Part shown: positions 8,065-16,247 of the stretch, piece after piece
Numbering within the stretch: the stretch's first letter is position 1
Layout: each line of letters begins with the position of its first letter
NCBI GenBank assembly: GCA_934590325.1
Contig: CAKTOW010000002.1
Location: 62,001 to 126,000 of the forward strand
Direction: 5' to 3'
Length of the DNA stretch: 64,000 nucleotides
From: an uncultured Oscillospiraceae bacterium
GTDB lineage: Bacteria; Bacillota; Clostridia; Oscillospirales; Oscillospiraceae
Notes under the pieces: model-generated
The model's database searches: none
The model's input: only the letters and a program-made list of their open reading frames with translations
What the model was told of the DNA's origin: nothing
Position numbers and translations under genes: made by a program

Positions 8065-9636
8065 TTGAGTCACAGGACTGTACAGGACGAGCAGGCGAGA
8101 CTGCGCAAAAAACGGCAGAAAGCGGTAAGCTTTTTCGCCATCTTCAAGAAGCCGCTGCACGAATCCCTCACATCGGTGCTGCCGGTGATGCTGATCGTGC
8201 TGGTGCTCTGCTTCACCATCGCACCGGTGCCCAACAACGCCATGGTGGCGTTCCTGCTGGGCGGCGTCATGCTGATCGTGGGCATGGGGCTTTTCACGCT
8301 GGGATCGGAGATGTCCATGATCCCGCTGGGACAGGCGGTGGGCTCCGAGATCACACGCCGCCGCAAGGTGTGGATCATCGCGGCGGTGGGTTTCCTCATC
8401 GGCATGATCATCACCGTGGCCGAGCCGGATCTGCAGGTGCTGGCCAATCAGGTGCCGGCCATTGAGAACAACGTCATTATCTGGTCGGTGGCCGTGGGCG
8501 TGGGCGTGTTTCTGGTCATCGCCCTGCTGCGCATCGTGCTGGGCATCCAGCTGCGCTGGCTGCTGATCGGCTTTTACGCGGTGGTGTTCGTGCTGGCGAC
8601 GTTCGTCTCCCCAGACTTCTGGGCAGTGGCCTTTGACTCCGGCGGCGTCACCACCGGCCCCATGACCGTGCCGTTCATCATGGCGCTGGGCGTGGGCGTC
8701 TGCGCCGTGCGAAGCGATAAAAAAGCCGGGGGCGACAGCTTCGGCCTGGTGGCGCTGTGCTCCATCGGCCCCATCATCACGGTGCTGATCCTGGGACTTC
8801 TCTACAAGCCGGACGGCAGCGCCTACACCGCCGCCGTCATGCCGGACGCCAAGGACACGGTGGAGATGTTCGACCTGTACCTCAGCGAGATACCTCACTA
8901 CCTGAAGGAGACGGCTGCGGCGCTGCTGCCCATCGGCGCGTTTCTGATTTTGTTCCAGCTGGTGACGCGGCGGCTCAAGCGTAAGGAGATCGTACACATG
9001 GTCATCGGACTTGTGTATGTGTACATAGGACTGACCGTTTTCCTCATGGGCGTGAACGTGGGCTTTATGCCTGTGGGCAGCTTCCTGGGCGGCAGCATCG
9101 CCAGCCACGAGTACAACTGGATACTGATACCCATCGCCATGGTCATCGGCTACTTCATCGTCCAGGCGGAGCCTGCCGTCCACGTGCTGAACAAGCAGGT
9201 GGAGGAGATCACCGCAGGCGCTATCCCCGCCCACGCCATGAACACCGCGCTGTCCATCGGTGTGGCCCTGTCCCTGGGACTGGCCATGATCCGCGTGCTG
9301 ACGGGCGTATCCATCATGTGGTTCCTGATACCCGGCTACGTCATCAGCCTGGCCCTGAGCTTCGTGGTGCCACACATATTCACCTCCGTGGCCTTCGACT
9401 CTGGCGGCGTGGCCTCCGGTCCCATGACCGCCACGTTCCTGCTGCCTTTCGCCCTGGGCGCATGCGACGCCGTGGGCGGCAATCTTGTCACCGATGCCTT
9501 CGGCGTGGTGGCTATGGTGGCCATGACCCCGCTGGTGACCATCCAGCTGCTGGGTCTGAGCTACCAGCGCAAGCTGCGCCGTACCCCCGCTCCTGCCGCG
9601 CCTGTGGCGGTGGAGGAGCTCATCGAGCTGTGCTGA
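8065..9636 (+). CDS. DUF1538 family polytopic membrane protein
   Basis: A 523-residue integral membrane protein with about 12 hydrophobic segments, made of two homologous halves. AFDSGGV...GPMT occurs at 189-201 and again at 443-455, and AEPDLQVLANQV (119-130) is mirrored by AEPAVHVLNKQV (368-379), a period of about 250 residues. This pattern belongs to the DUF1538 family, whose function is not established; an internally duplicated transporter or channel is the natural reading. TTG start, chosen because AAGGAAGG lies six bases upstream. A PII-like gene follows after 12 bases, which suggests the protein is gated by a nucleotide-sensing partner, as AmtB is by GlnK. Confidence 0.82.
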   Translation: MSHRTVQDEQARLRKKRQKAVSFFAIFKKPLHESLTSVLPVMLIVLVLCFTIAPVPNNAMVAFLLGGVMLIVGMGLFTLGSEMSMIPLGQAVGSEITRRRKVWIIAAVGFLIGMIITVAEPDLQVLANQVPAIENNVIIWSVAVGVGVFLVIALLRIVLGIQLRWLLIGFYAVVFVLATFVSPDFWAVAFDSGGVTTGPMTVPFIMALGVGVCAVRSDKKAGGDSFGLVALCSIGPIITVLILGLLYKPDGSAYTAAVMPDAKDTVEMFDLYLSEIPHYLKETAAALLPIGAFLILFQLVTRRLKRKEIVHMVIGLVYVYIGLTVFLMGVNVGFMPVGSFLGGSIASHEYNWILIPIAMVIGYFIVQAEPAVHVLNKQVEEITAGAIPAHAMNTALSIGVALSLGLAMIRVLTGVSIMWFLIPGYVISLALSFVVPHIFTSVAFDSGGVASGPMTATFLLPFALGACDAVGGNLVTDAFGVVAMVAMTPLVTIQLLGLSYQRKLRRTPAPAAPVAVEELIELC

Positions 9637-9648
9637 GGAGGTGCCACA

Positions 9649-10359
9649 ATGTCTGAAAAACCCAACAACCGTCTGTATCTGATGATCACCATCACCAACC
9701 GCGTTATGGGCGCCACCCATTTTCTGGATTTCTATCGCGCCTTCGGCGCGCCGGTGGTGTTCACCGCCCTCGGCCGCGGCACCGCCAGCAACGATATCCT
9801 GAACACGCTGGGGCTGGAGGCCACGGAGAAATCCGTCATGTTCTCCGTGGTGACGCCCGCCGTCAAGGATGTGCTCATGCGCGAGCTGGTGGACACCATG
9901 CGCATCGACCGTCCCGGCAGCGGCATCGCCGTGTGCCTGCACCTGAGCAGTGTGGGCGGCCGCACGGCACTGAACTATCTGATCTCCGGCAAAAGCGACG
10001 CCCAGCCGGATATGTCTGTAAAGGAGGAAGACCTGATGAACGGCAGTGCGTACCAGTTGATCGTGGCCATTACCAACACCGGATATACCGACACGGTGAT
10101 GGAGGCGGCTTCCGCCGCCGGTGCCCGCGGCGGCACCGTGATCCACGCCCGCGCCACCGATGCTGAGAATACCAACAAGTTCTTCGGCATGGCCATTTCC
10201 GAGGAGCGCGAGATGATCTTCCTGGTCACCTCCGCGGAAAAGCGCGCAGCCATCATGCAGTCCATCATGGAGAAGGCCGGCGCCCACACCGACGCGCAGA
10301 CCGTCACCTTCTCCGTGCCGCTGGACGACACCGCCGGACTGTACAGCACCGAAAACTGA
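9649..10359 (+). CDS. Tandem PII-like signalling protein
   Basis: A 236-residue soluble protein that seems to contain two PII-type ferredoxin-like domains. The N-terminal one spans roughly 8-105, with strands YLMITITN and MFSVVTP. The C-terminal one spans 133-225 and is closer to canonical PII: YQLIVAITNTGYTDTVMEAA, then GARGGTVIHARA, FFGMAI and EMIFLVT. The segment where PII carries the T-loop is short, and there is no conserved uridylylated Tyr motif. Single-domain PII proteins are about 112 residues, so the gene is double length. It lies 12 bases behind the DUF1538 gene and ends at a strong terminator, so the two form a dedicated pair. Ligand unknown. Confidence 0.78.
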   Translation: MSEKPNNRLYLMITITNRVMGATHFLDFYRAFGAPVVFTALGRGTASNDILNTLGLEATEKSVMFSVVTPAVKDVLMRELVDTMRIDRPGSGIAVCLHLSSVGGRTALNYLISGKSDAQPDMSVKEEDLMNGSAYQLIVAITNTGYTDTVMEAASAAGARGGTVIHARATDAENTNKFFGMAISEEREMIFLVTSAEKRAAIMQSIMEKAGAHTDAQTVTFSVPLDDTAGLYSTEN

Positions 10360-10361
10360 GC

Positions 10362-10393
10362 AAAAAAAAGAGAGCCGCAAGGCTCTCTTTTTT
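10362..10393 (+). terminator. Intrinsic terminator after the PII-like gene
   Basis: A stem of AGAGAGCC and GGCTCTCT around a GCAA loop (10377-10380), extended by an A run before and a T run after. It closes the two-gene operon. Confidence 0.92.
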
Positions 10394-10422
10394 GCGAAAA
10401 TCGACAGAAGCGTATGGAAATC

Positions 10423-10451
10423 TTGACAGGATGGCCATACCGTGCTACCAT
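10423..10451 (+). promoter_or_regulatory. Sigma-A promoter for the feo operon
   Basis: TTGACA at 10423-10428 and TACCAT at 10446-10451 with a 17-base spacer; start site near 10458. No clear Fur box was recognised around it. Confidence 0.7.
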
Positions 10452-10483
10452 CGACAGGAAAACCGTTTTCGAGGTGCAAAGCC

Positions 10484-10717
10484 ATGACGCTGAATGAACT
10501 GAAAGTGGGGGAAACAGCCGCTATCACCGCGGTGGGCGGCGATGGTGCTCTGCGCTGCCGCCTGCTGGACATGGGGCTGACGCCCCGTACACTGGTGACA
10601 CTGCGTAAGGTGGCCCCCATGGGCGACCCCATTGAAATACATATCCGGGGCTATGAGCTGACGCTGCGGGTGGACGACGCCCGGCAGATCACAGTGGAAA
10701 AGAGGGAAAACGTATGA
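10484..10717 (+). CDS. feoA: Ferrous iron transport protein A
   Basis: A 77-residue SH3-like cytosolic protein that assists FeoB. It opens with MTLNELKVGETAAI and carries the family core LLDMGLTPRT followed by a strand ending in GYELTLRVDDARQI. The ATG at 10484 is chosen because GAGGTG lies seven bases upstream and because the length then matches FeoA; an upstream in-frame TTG would add 14 residues that overlap the promoter. The stop overlaps feoB by four bases. Confidence 0.92.
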   Translation: MTLNELKVGETAAITAVGGDGALRCRLLDMGLTPRTLVTLRKVAPMGDPIEIHIRGYELTLRVDDARQITVEKRENV

Positions 10718-12705
10718 TATTTGCCTTGGCCGGCAATCAGAACTGCGGAAAGACAACGCTGTTCAACGCCCTCACCGGCTCCAACCAGCATGTGGGCAAT
10801 TTCCCCGGTGTGACGGTAGATCAGAAATCCGGCGAGGTACGCGGTCATAAGGATTGCACGGTGGTGGATCTGCCGGGCATTTACTCCCTGCGCACCTACA
10901 CGCAGGAGGAGCTCGTCACCCGGGACTACATTCTCAACCAGAAGCCGGACGGCATCATCAACATCGTGGATGCCACCAATATCGAGCGAAACCTGTATCT
11001 AACGCTGCAGCTGCTGGAGCTGCGGGTGCCCATGGTGCTGGCGCTGAATATGATGGACGAGGTGCGCGCCAACGGCGGCACCATCGACGTGCAGAAGCTG
11101 TCGGAGGATCTGGGTATCCCGGTGGTGCCTATTACCGCCGCCAAGGGCGAGGGCGTGTCCGAGCTGATGGATCAGGCGATACAGACGGCCAGAAACCGTG
11201 TGCTGCCCAAGGTCTATGACTTCTGCGTGCCGGATTCGCCGGTGCACCGCTGCGTCCACGCGGTGGTGCATCTCATCGAGGATCACGCGGAGCGGCTGGG
11301 TCTGCCGCCCCGGTTCTGCGCCACCAAGCTCATTGAGGGCGACGAGAGCATGGCCGACCGGCTGGTGCTGGATCAGAACGAGCGGGAGCTGCTGGAGCAC
11401 TGCATCGTGCAGATGGAGACGGAGAACGGTCTGGATCGCAACGCGTCTCTGGCGGACATGCGGTATACGTTCATCGAGGGGATCACCGCCGACGCGGTGG
11501 TGAAGTGCCACGAAAGCCGGGAGCACAAGCGCAGCGTGGCGTGGGACAAGGTGTTGACCGGCAAATACACAGCGCTTCCGGTGTTTTTCAGCGTCATGCT
11601 GCTGATCTTCTGGCTGACGTTCAACGTGATCGGTCAGGGACTCAGCGACCTGCTGGCGCGGGGTATCGATTATGTGACCGCCGGCGTGGACGGCGCGCTG
11701 ACCGCCTATGGCATCAACCCGGTGGTACACAGTCTGATCATCGACGGTATTTTCGCCGGTGTGGGCAGCGTGCTGTCGTTCCTGCCTATTATCGTCACGC
11801 TGTTTTTCTTCCTGTCCATTCTGGAGGACACCGGCTACATGGCGCGGGTGGCCTTCGTAATGGACAAGCTGCTGCGCAAGATCGGCCTGTCCGGACGCAG
11901 CATCGTGCCGCTGCTGATCGGCTTCGGCTGTTCGGTGCCGGCGATCATGGCCACCCGCACCGTATCCTCCGACCGTGACCGGAAAATGACAATCCTGCTG
12001 ACGCCCTTCATGAGCTGCTCGGCCAAGATACCCATCTACGGCTTTTTTACCGCGGCCTTTTTCACCGACCATAAGGCACTGGTGATGATCTCCCTGTATG
12101 TGCTGGGCATCGTGGTGGGCATACTGGCGGCGCTGGTGATGAAGAACACCGCCTTCCGGGGCAAGCCCGTGCCCTTTGTCATGGAGTTGCCCAACTACCG
12201 TCTGCCCTCCCTGAAAAGCGTGGGGCTGCTCCTGTGGGAGAAGGCCAAGGACTTTTTGCAGCGGGCGTTCACTGTGATCTTTCTGGCCACGGTGGTGATC
12301 TGGTTCCTGCAGAGCTTCGATACGCGGCTCAACGTGGTCACGGACAGCGCCGACAGCCTGCTGGCGCTGATCGGCCAGTGGCTGGCCGTGCTGTTCAAGC
12401 CGCTGGGCTTCGGTGACTGGCGGTGTGTCACGGCGCTGATCTCCGGCTTTATCGCCAAGGAGTCCGTGGTCAGCACCCTACAGGTGCTGCTGGGCAGCGC
12501 CGCCATTACGTCCCTGTTCACCGTCCGCAGTGCCGTCAGCTTTCTGGTGTTCACGCTGCTGTATACGCCCTGTGTGGCGGCGGTGGCCACCATCCGCCGT
12601 GAGCTGGGCTCCCGCGTCAAGACGGTGGGCGTGGTGCTGCTGCAGTGCGGTGTGGCGTGGCTGGCATCGTATATCGCCTTCGCCATAGGAGGACTGCTGG
12701 CATGA
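10714..12705 (+). CDS. feoB: Ferrous iron transporter B
   Basis: GTP-dependent Fe(II) importer of the cytoplasmic membrane, 663 residues. The N-terminal G domain shows G1 GNQNCGKTT (7-15), G3 DLPG (52-55) and G4 NMMD (112-115), followed by a helical regulatory domain to about 280. The membrane part begins near residue 285 and holds the Gate-type segments, including GFGCSVPAIMATR and a second Cys-containing repeat TPFMSCSAKIP. The C-terminus has the expected SGFIAKESVVST. It is translationally coupled at both ends, to feoA and to a Cys-rich protein, so all three are made from one message. Confidence 0.97.
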   Translation: MIFALAGNQNCGKTTLFNALTGSNQHVGNFPGVTVDQKSGEVRGHKDCTVVDLPGIYSLRTYTQEELVTRDYILNQKPDGIINIVDATNIERNLYLTLQLLELRVPMVLALNMMDEVRANGGTIDVQKLSEDLGIPVVPITAAKGEGVSELMDQAIQTARNRVLPKVYDFCVPDSPVHRCVHAVVHLIEDHAERLGLPPRFCATKLIEGDESMADRLVLDQNERELLEHCIVQMETENGLDRNASLADMRYTFIEGITADAVVKCHESREHKRSVAWDKVLTGKYTALPVFFSVMLLIFWLTFNVIGQGLSDLLARGIDYVTAGVDGALTAYGINPVVHSLIIDGIFAGVGSVLSFLPIIVTLFFFLSILEDTGYMARVAFVMDKLLRKIGLSGRSIVPLLIGFGCSVPAIMATRTVSSDRDRKMTILLTPFMSCSAKIPIYGFFTAAFFTDHKALVMISLYVLGIVVGILAALVMKNTAFRGKPVPFVMELPNYRLPSLKSVGLLLWEKAKDFLQRAFTVIFLATVVIWFLQSFDTRLNVVTDSADSLLALIGQWLAVLFKPLGFGDWRCVTALISGFIAKESVVSTLQVLLGSAAITSLFTVRSAVSFLVFTLLYTPCVAAVATIRRELGSRVKTVGVVLLQCGVAWLASYIAFAIGGLLA

Positions 12706-12845
12706 CGTGGATGGACTGGCTGCTGGTGGCGCTGGTAGCGCTGTGCGGCGTTCTGGCGGTGCGCAGCGCACGGAAGGCGCGGAAGAGCGGGAAGTGCAGC
12801 GGCTGCGGCGGCGACTGCGCCGCCTGCCCGCACAAGGAAAAATAA
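12702..12845 (+). CDS. FeoB-associated Cys-rich membrane protein
   Basis: A 47-residue protein with one membrane helix (about residues 5-20) and a basic, Cys-rich tail, KCSGCGGDCAACPHK, with four Cys in a CxxCxxxCxxC spacing. Its ATG overlaps the feoB stop. Small proteins of this type often follow feoB in Firmicutes in place of FeoC; iron handling at the inner face of FeoB is the usual proposal. Confidence 0.85.
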   Translation: MTWMDWLLVALVALCGVLAVRSARKARKSGKCSGCGGDCAACPHKEK

Positions 12846-12848
12846 GCG

Positions 12849-12878
12849 GCGGCCTCCGGATACCCGGAGGCCGCTCGT
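12849..12878. terminator. Bidirectional hairpin between feo and the methyltransferase gene
   Basis: An 11-bp perfect stem, GCGGCCTCCGG (12849-12859) and CCGGAGGCCGC (12864-12874), with an ATAC loop. It separates convergent genes and could serve both strands, although the T runs are short. Confidence 0.7.
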
Positions 12879-14096
12879 TTATATCAGCAGGCCGTATTTG
12901 TCACACAGGGGCAGCAGCGCGTTCTCCGCCAGCGCTCCGTCATACAGCGCACGGCCCTGGTAGACGCGCAGCGCCGCCTCCAGCAGCTCCACGTCATCGC
13001 AGGCCAGGCATACGGGCTTGGTCAGCATGCACTGATAGTCCGCCAGCGCCTGCACATCGTCCCAGCTGCCGATGCGCAGCGCCAGCACCGGGTCGTCGTT
13101 TTCCAGCGCGGCGGTGAGGGCGTCCTCCGCGTCGCCGGTAAGCACTGTGACGGCGCGCCAGCGCACGTCGGCGGGCAGGGGGCAGGGGAGCTTCTCCGTG
13201 GCGGCGGGCAGCTCCGCCGTGTGCAGCGGGGCGGGGGGAACGATGGCGGCGCCCTCCAGCGCACGGCGCAGCGCGGCGATGTGCGCCGCCGTGGTGCCGC
13301 AGCAACCGCCGAACACCGCCACGCCGGCGGCCAGCATTTCCGGTATCCATGCGGTGAATTCCTCCGGCGTGCAGTCGTAGACGGCCTTGCCGTCCACGAT
13401 CTGCGGCATCCCGGCGTTGGGCTTGGCGATCAGCGGCACCCGGGCGTACTCGCGCAGGCGGCGCAGCTGCGCCAGCATCTGCTCCGGGCCTGCCGAGCAG
13501 TTCAGGCCGAAGGCGTCGATGCCCATGCCCTGCAGCACCACCAGCGCCGCCGTTACGTCCGTGCCGGAGATGCTGCGACCGTTTTCGTCGCAGGTGAACG
13601 TGACAAAGATGGGCTTCTGGCTGACGCTGCGCACCGCCAGTACCGCCGCGCGGGCGTCGCTGAGTGTCATCATGGTCTCGATGACGAACAGGTCCACACC
13701 GGCTTGCTCCAGCCCGGCGGCCTGCTCGGTGTAGATGTCCACCAGCTCCTCGAAGGCCACATCGCCCAGGGGCGCAAGGAACGCGCCGGTGGGGGACAGG
13801 TCGCCCGCCCGCAGGGCTTTGCCCCGGGCGGCTTGCTCAGACAGGGCGGCCAGCCGCCGGTTGTAGTCCGCCGTGCGGTTGAATATGCCGTGCTCCTCCA
13901 GCTTACGACGGTTGGCGCCGAAGGTGGGGGTGTACAGCACCTGGCTGCCCGCGGCCACATAGCCCTTCTGTATGTCCACGATGGCCTCAGGGTGCTCAAG
14001 CGTCCACTGCTCGGCGCTGATGTCGCCGGTGTAGCCGCGCTTCTGCAGCTCGGTGCCGGTGGCGCCGTCCAGTATCAGGGGAAAACGAAGCTCCAT
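12879..14096 (-). CDS. Homocysteine S-methyltransferase family protein with a vestigial C-terminal domain
   Basis: Residues 1-285 form the zinc-dependent homocysteine methyltransferase barrel found at the N-terminus of cobalamin methionine synthase and in BHMT. Evidence is DGATGTELQ (10-18), GLNCS with Cys200 and GGCCGTT with Cys265 and Cys266, the three zinc ligands. The remaining 120 residues weakly resemble the first part of a pterin-binding barrel (LEAALRVYQGRALYDG near 372-387 recalls the MetH segment that ends in an INS motif), but the domain is far too short and the signature is lost. It follows the RACo-type gene by six bases. Likely role: transfer of a methyl group from a corrinoid protein to homocysteine; the partner is inferred to be the + strand fusion protein. 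Confidence 0.86.
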   Translation of the reverse strand: MELRFPLILDGATGTELQKRGYTGDISAEQWTLEHPEAIVDIQKGYVAAGSQVLYTPTFGANRRKLEEHGIFNRTADYNRRLAALSEQAARGKALRAGDLSPTGAFLAPLGDVAFEELVDIYTEQAAGLEQAGVDLFVIETMMTLSDARAAVLAVRSVSQKPIFVTFTCDENGRSISGTDVTAALVVLQGMGIDAFGLNCSAGPEQMLAQLRRLREYARVPLIAKPNAGMPQIVDGKAVYDCTPEEFTAWIPEMLAAGVAVFGGCCGTTAAHIAALRRALEGAAIVPPAPLHTAELPAATEKLPCPLPADVRWRAVTVLTGDAEDALTAALENDDPVLALRIGSWDDVQALADYQCMLTKPVCLACDDVELLEAALRVYQGRALYDGALAENALLPLCDKYGLLI

Positions 14097-14102
14097 AGTT
14101 TT

Positions 14103-15614
14103 CTACCTCCGCTGTATAGGTTCCAGTGTCATGCTGCCGGCAAAGGCGTCCGCAAAGTCCGGCTGCCCCGACAGCTCGATATATTGGCAGCGCTCCGCGA
14201 TGCGGGCCGCCGCTTCCGGTGTTTTTGTGTCCAGCACCAGCGCCGACGCGCCGGCCAGCGCCGCGTTGCCCACGCTGTGCAGTTTGTTCTGGGGCACCTG
14301 GGGCAGCAGTCCGATGGCCGCCGCGCTGCCGGGGTCCAGATACATGCCGAAGCCGCCGGCCAGGTATATGCCGTCCAGCTCGGAGAGCGTCAGGCCCTGC
14401 CGCGCCAGCAGCACCTTTGCTCCGGCGGCCACCGCCGCCTTGGCCAGCTGCAGCGCCCGCACGTCCCCGGCGGTGAGGTATACCCTGTCCGTCAGGTGGA
14501 ACACGCCGTTGCCGTCGGCGTCCGTTGTCATGTAGTTCCGCAGCTTGTCCGGAACGTCCTCCGGGGGCAGCAGCCGCCCGCCGGGGTCGATGACCCCCAG
14601 CCGCACCAGCACCGCCGCCAGGTCTATGAGCCCGGAGCCGCACAGGCCCGTGGCCTCGTCGCCGCCGATGACGTTCATCTCGAAGCTGCCGTTATAGCGC
14701 ACGCGGCTCACCGCGCCGTCGGTGCCCAGCATGCCGCAGGCGACGCCGGCGCCCTCGAAGGCCGGGCCCGCCGCCGCGGCGCAGCAGACGAAGCCGTCGC
14801 GCCCGCCAAGGGCCATCTCACCGTTGGTGCCGATGTCCAGAAACAGGAAGCGCCCGGCTCTCTCCGCCAGCCCGGAGGCCAGCAGCCCCGCGGTGATGTC
14901 GCCGCCCACGAATCCCGCCGCGCAGGGCGCGTAGTATACCGGCGCGCCCAGCAGCGTGCCGCCGGGCTGCGTGCGGAACAGGCTCTCCGCCCGGAAGGGA
15001 TAGGCCGCCAGCGGCCGCACGGATATGCCCGCCAGCAGGCTCTGCATCACCGTGTTGCCCGCCACTGCTACGCGCTGCAGCTCCGCCGCGCTGCGCCCGG
15101 CCTGTGCCAGAGCGGCCCGCAGCAGGTCCTCCAGCTGCATCCGGATGCATTGGCACAGCTCGTCCAGACCGCTCTCACGCTCCAGGGTGTACTGTATGCG
15201 GCTGATGACGTCCGCGCCGTAGGAGGCCTGGGCGTTCCAGGCGGCGCGGGTGTCCAGCGTCCGCCCGGTGGTCAGGTCGTACAGCCGTACCGCCGCCGTG
15301 GTGGTGCCCAGGTCGATGGCCGCTGCGCAGCCGCTCTCGCCGGTGGGGGCCACCGGCGGGTCCAGTGTCTCCGTCAGTATCCGGCCGCCCGCCGCCGGGG
15401 GCAGCACCACCTCGTCGCCGTCCTCCGGCACGATGCGGCAGGCCAGACGGGGCACGCCGTTGACGCTGACCCGGCACTTGCCGCAGCGCCCCCGGCCGCC
15501 GCAGGCGGCGGGCAGAGTGCAGCCCGCCCGGCGCAGAAGCGCCAGCAGGGTGTCCGTATCGTTGCAGGGGATGCGAAAAACGTCGCCGCCGCGGATCACA
15601 CGGATACTTGACAT
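14103..15614 (-). CDS. RACo-like corrinoid activation ATPase (2Fe-2S plus ASKHA)
   Basis: Reductive activator of corrinoid proteins: it uses ATP to drive Co(II) back to Co(I) after accidental oxidation. The N-terminal ferredoxin-like domain has Cys38, Cys44, Cys47 and Cys59 (CX5CX2CX11C), the binding pattern for a [2Fe-2S] cluster. From about residue 97 an ASKHA fold follows, with DLGTTTAAV, DIGTNGEMALG, GGDEATGLCGSGLIDL and a C-terminal YLAGGFG. At 503 residues it is shorter than characterised RACo proteins of about 630, mainly in the linker. ATG start behind GGAAAGGGG. It leads the - strand pair and supports the view that this locus runs on corrinoid chemistry. Confidence 0.9.
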   Translation of the reverse strand: MSSIRVIRGGDVFRIPCNDTDTLLALLRRAGCTLPAACGGRGRCGKCRVSVNGVPRLACRIVPEDGDEVVLPPAAGGRILTETLDPPVAPTGESGCAAAIDLGTTTAAVRLYDLTTGRTLDTRAAWNAQASYGADVISRIQYTLERESGLDELCQCIRMQLEDLLRAALAQAGRSAAELQRVAVAGNTVMQSLLAGISVRPLAAYPFRAESLFRTQPGGTLLGAPVYYAPCAAGFVGGDITAGLLASGLAERAGRFLFLDIGTNGEMALGGRDGFVCCAAAAGPAFEGAGVACGMLGTDGAVSRVRYNGSFEMNVIGGDEATGLCGSGLIDLAAVLVRLGVIDPGGRLLPPEDVPDKLRNYMTTDADGNGVFHLTDRVYLTAGDVRALQLAKAAVAAGAKVLLARQGLTLSELDGIYLAGGFGMYLDPGSAAAIGLLPQVPQNKLHSVGNAALAGASALVLDTKTPEAAARIAERCQYIELSGQPDFADAFAGSMTLEPIQRR

Positions 15615-15636
15615 GCTCCCGCCCCTTTCCTATAAT
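15608..15636 (+). promoter_or_regulatory. Consensus sigma-A promoter, + strand, overlapping the RACo start codon
   Basis: TTGACA (15608-15613) and TATAAT (15631-15636) with a 17-base spacer: a full match to consensus. Start expected near 15643, reading into the DUF2284 and methyltransferase genes. The -35 box overlaps the ATG of the RACo gene on the other strand. Confidence 0.85.
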
Positions 15637-15653
15637 GAAATCTATCAACTATA

Positions 15654-15682
15654 CTTGTAGCAGTACCACCCGGCTTTGTCAA
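15654..15682 (-). promoter_or_regulatory. Sigma-A promoter, - strand, facing the + promoter
   Basis: On the - strand, TTGACA (15677-15682) and TACAAG (15654-15659) are 17 bases apart, with a TG one base before the -10 (extended -10). Start expected near 15647, reading into the RACo gene. The site overlaps the + promoter, so RNA polymerase can probably occupy only one at a time. Confidence 0.6.
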
Positions 15683-15696
15683 GAGGAACTATCGCT

Positions 15697-16245
15697 ATGT
15701 GCTTCATGAAATTGTCCGCGCTGGCGGAGGAAAACGGCTTCTCCCAATGGGCGGCGGCGGACATGGCCGCCCTCGTCCCCCGGCAGGAGGTGCGGGATAT
15801 GTGCTCTGCCGACCGCTGCGGCCGGTGGAACAACAATTGGGCCTGTCCGCCCGCCTGCGGAGACCTGAGCGCTGCGGCCGCGGCGATCAGGGGCTTCTCG
15901 GCGGGCATCCTGCTGCAGACCACCGGCACGCTGGCGGACGACTTCGACTATGAGGCCATGGAGGACATCCAGCGCCGCCATAAGAGGAGCTTTACGGATT
16001 TCGCGCGGCAGGCGCGCCTGCTGGTGGGGGAGAGCCTGCCCCTGTCCGCCGGCTCCTGCACCGTCTGCAGACGCTGTACCTATCCGGACAGGCCGTGCCG
16101 CTTCCCCCAGAAGCGATTCAGCTCCATGGAGGCCTTCGGCCTGCTGGTCAGCGATGTGTGCATGCGCTCCGGCCTGCAGTACAACTACGGAGCGCGCACC
16201 ATGACGTATACATCCTGCTTACTGTACAACAGAGAGGTGAAATGA
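15697..16245 (+). CDS. DUF2284 Cys-rich protein
   Basis: A 182-residue protein of the DUF2284 family, annotated elsewhere as predicted metal-binding. Cys residues are concentrated in MCSADRCGRWNNNWACPPACGD in the first third and CTVCRRCTYPDRPCRFP in the second; the paired CxxC and CPP patterns suggest iron-sulfur or zinc binding. Such genes are frequent beside corrinoid methyltransferases, and here the gene directly precedes one with a four-base overlap. The ATG at 15697 is preferred, with AGAGGA nine bases upstream. Biochemical role unknown; electron supply or corrinoid handling are guesses. Confidence 0.85.
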   Translation: MCFMKLSALAEENGFSQWAAADMAALVPRQEVRDMCSADRCGRWNNNWACPPACGDLSAAAAAIRGFSAGILLQTTGTLADDFDYEAMEDIQRRHKRSFTDFARQARLLVGESLPLSAGSCTVCRRCTYPDRPCRFPQKRFSSMEAFGLLVSDVCMRSGLQYNYGARTMTYTSCLLYNREVK

Positions 16246-16247
16246 AT

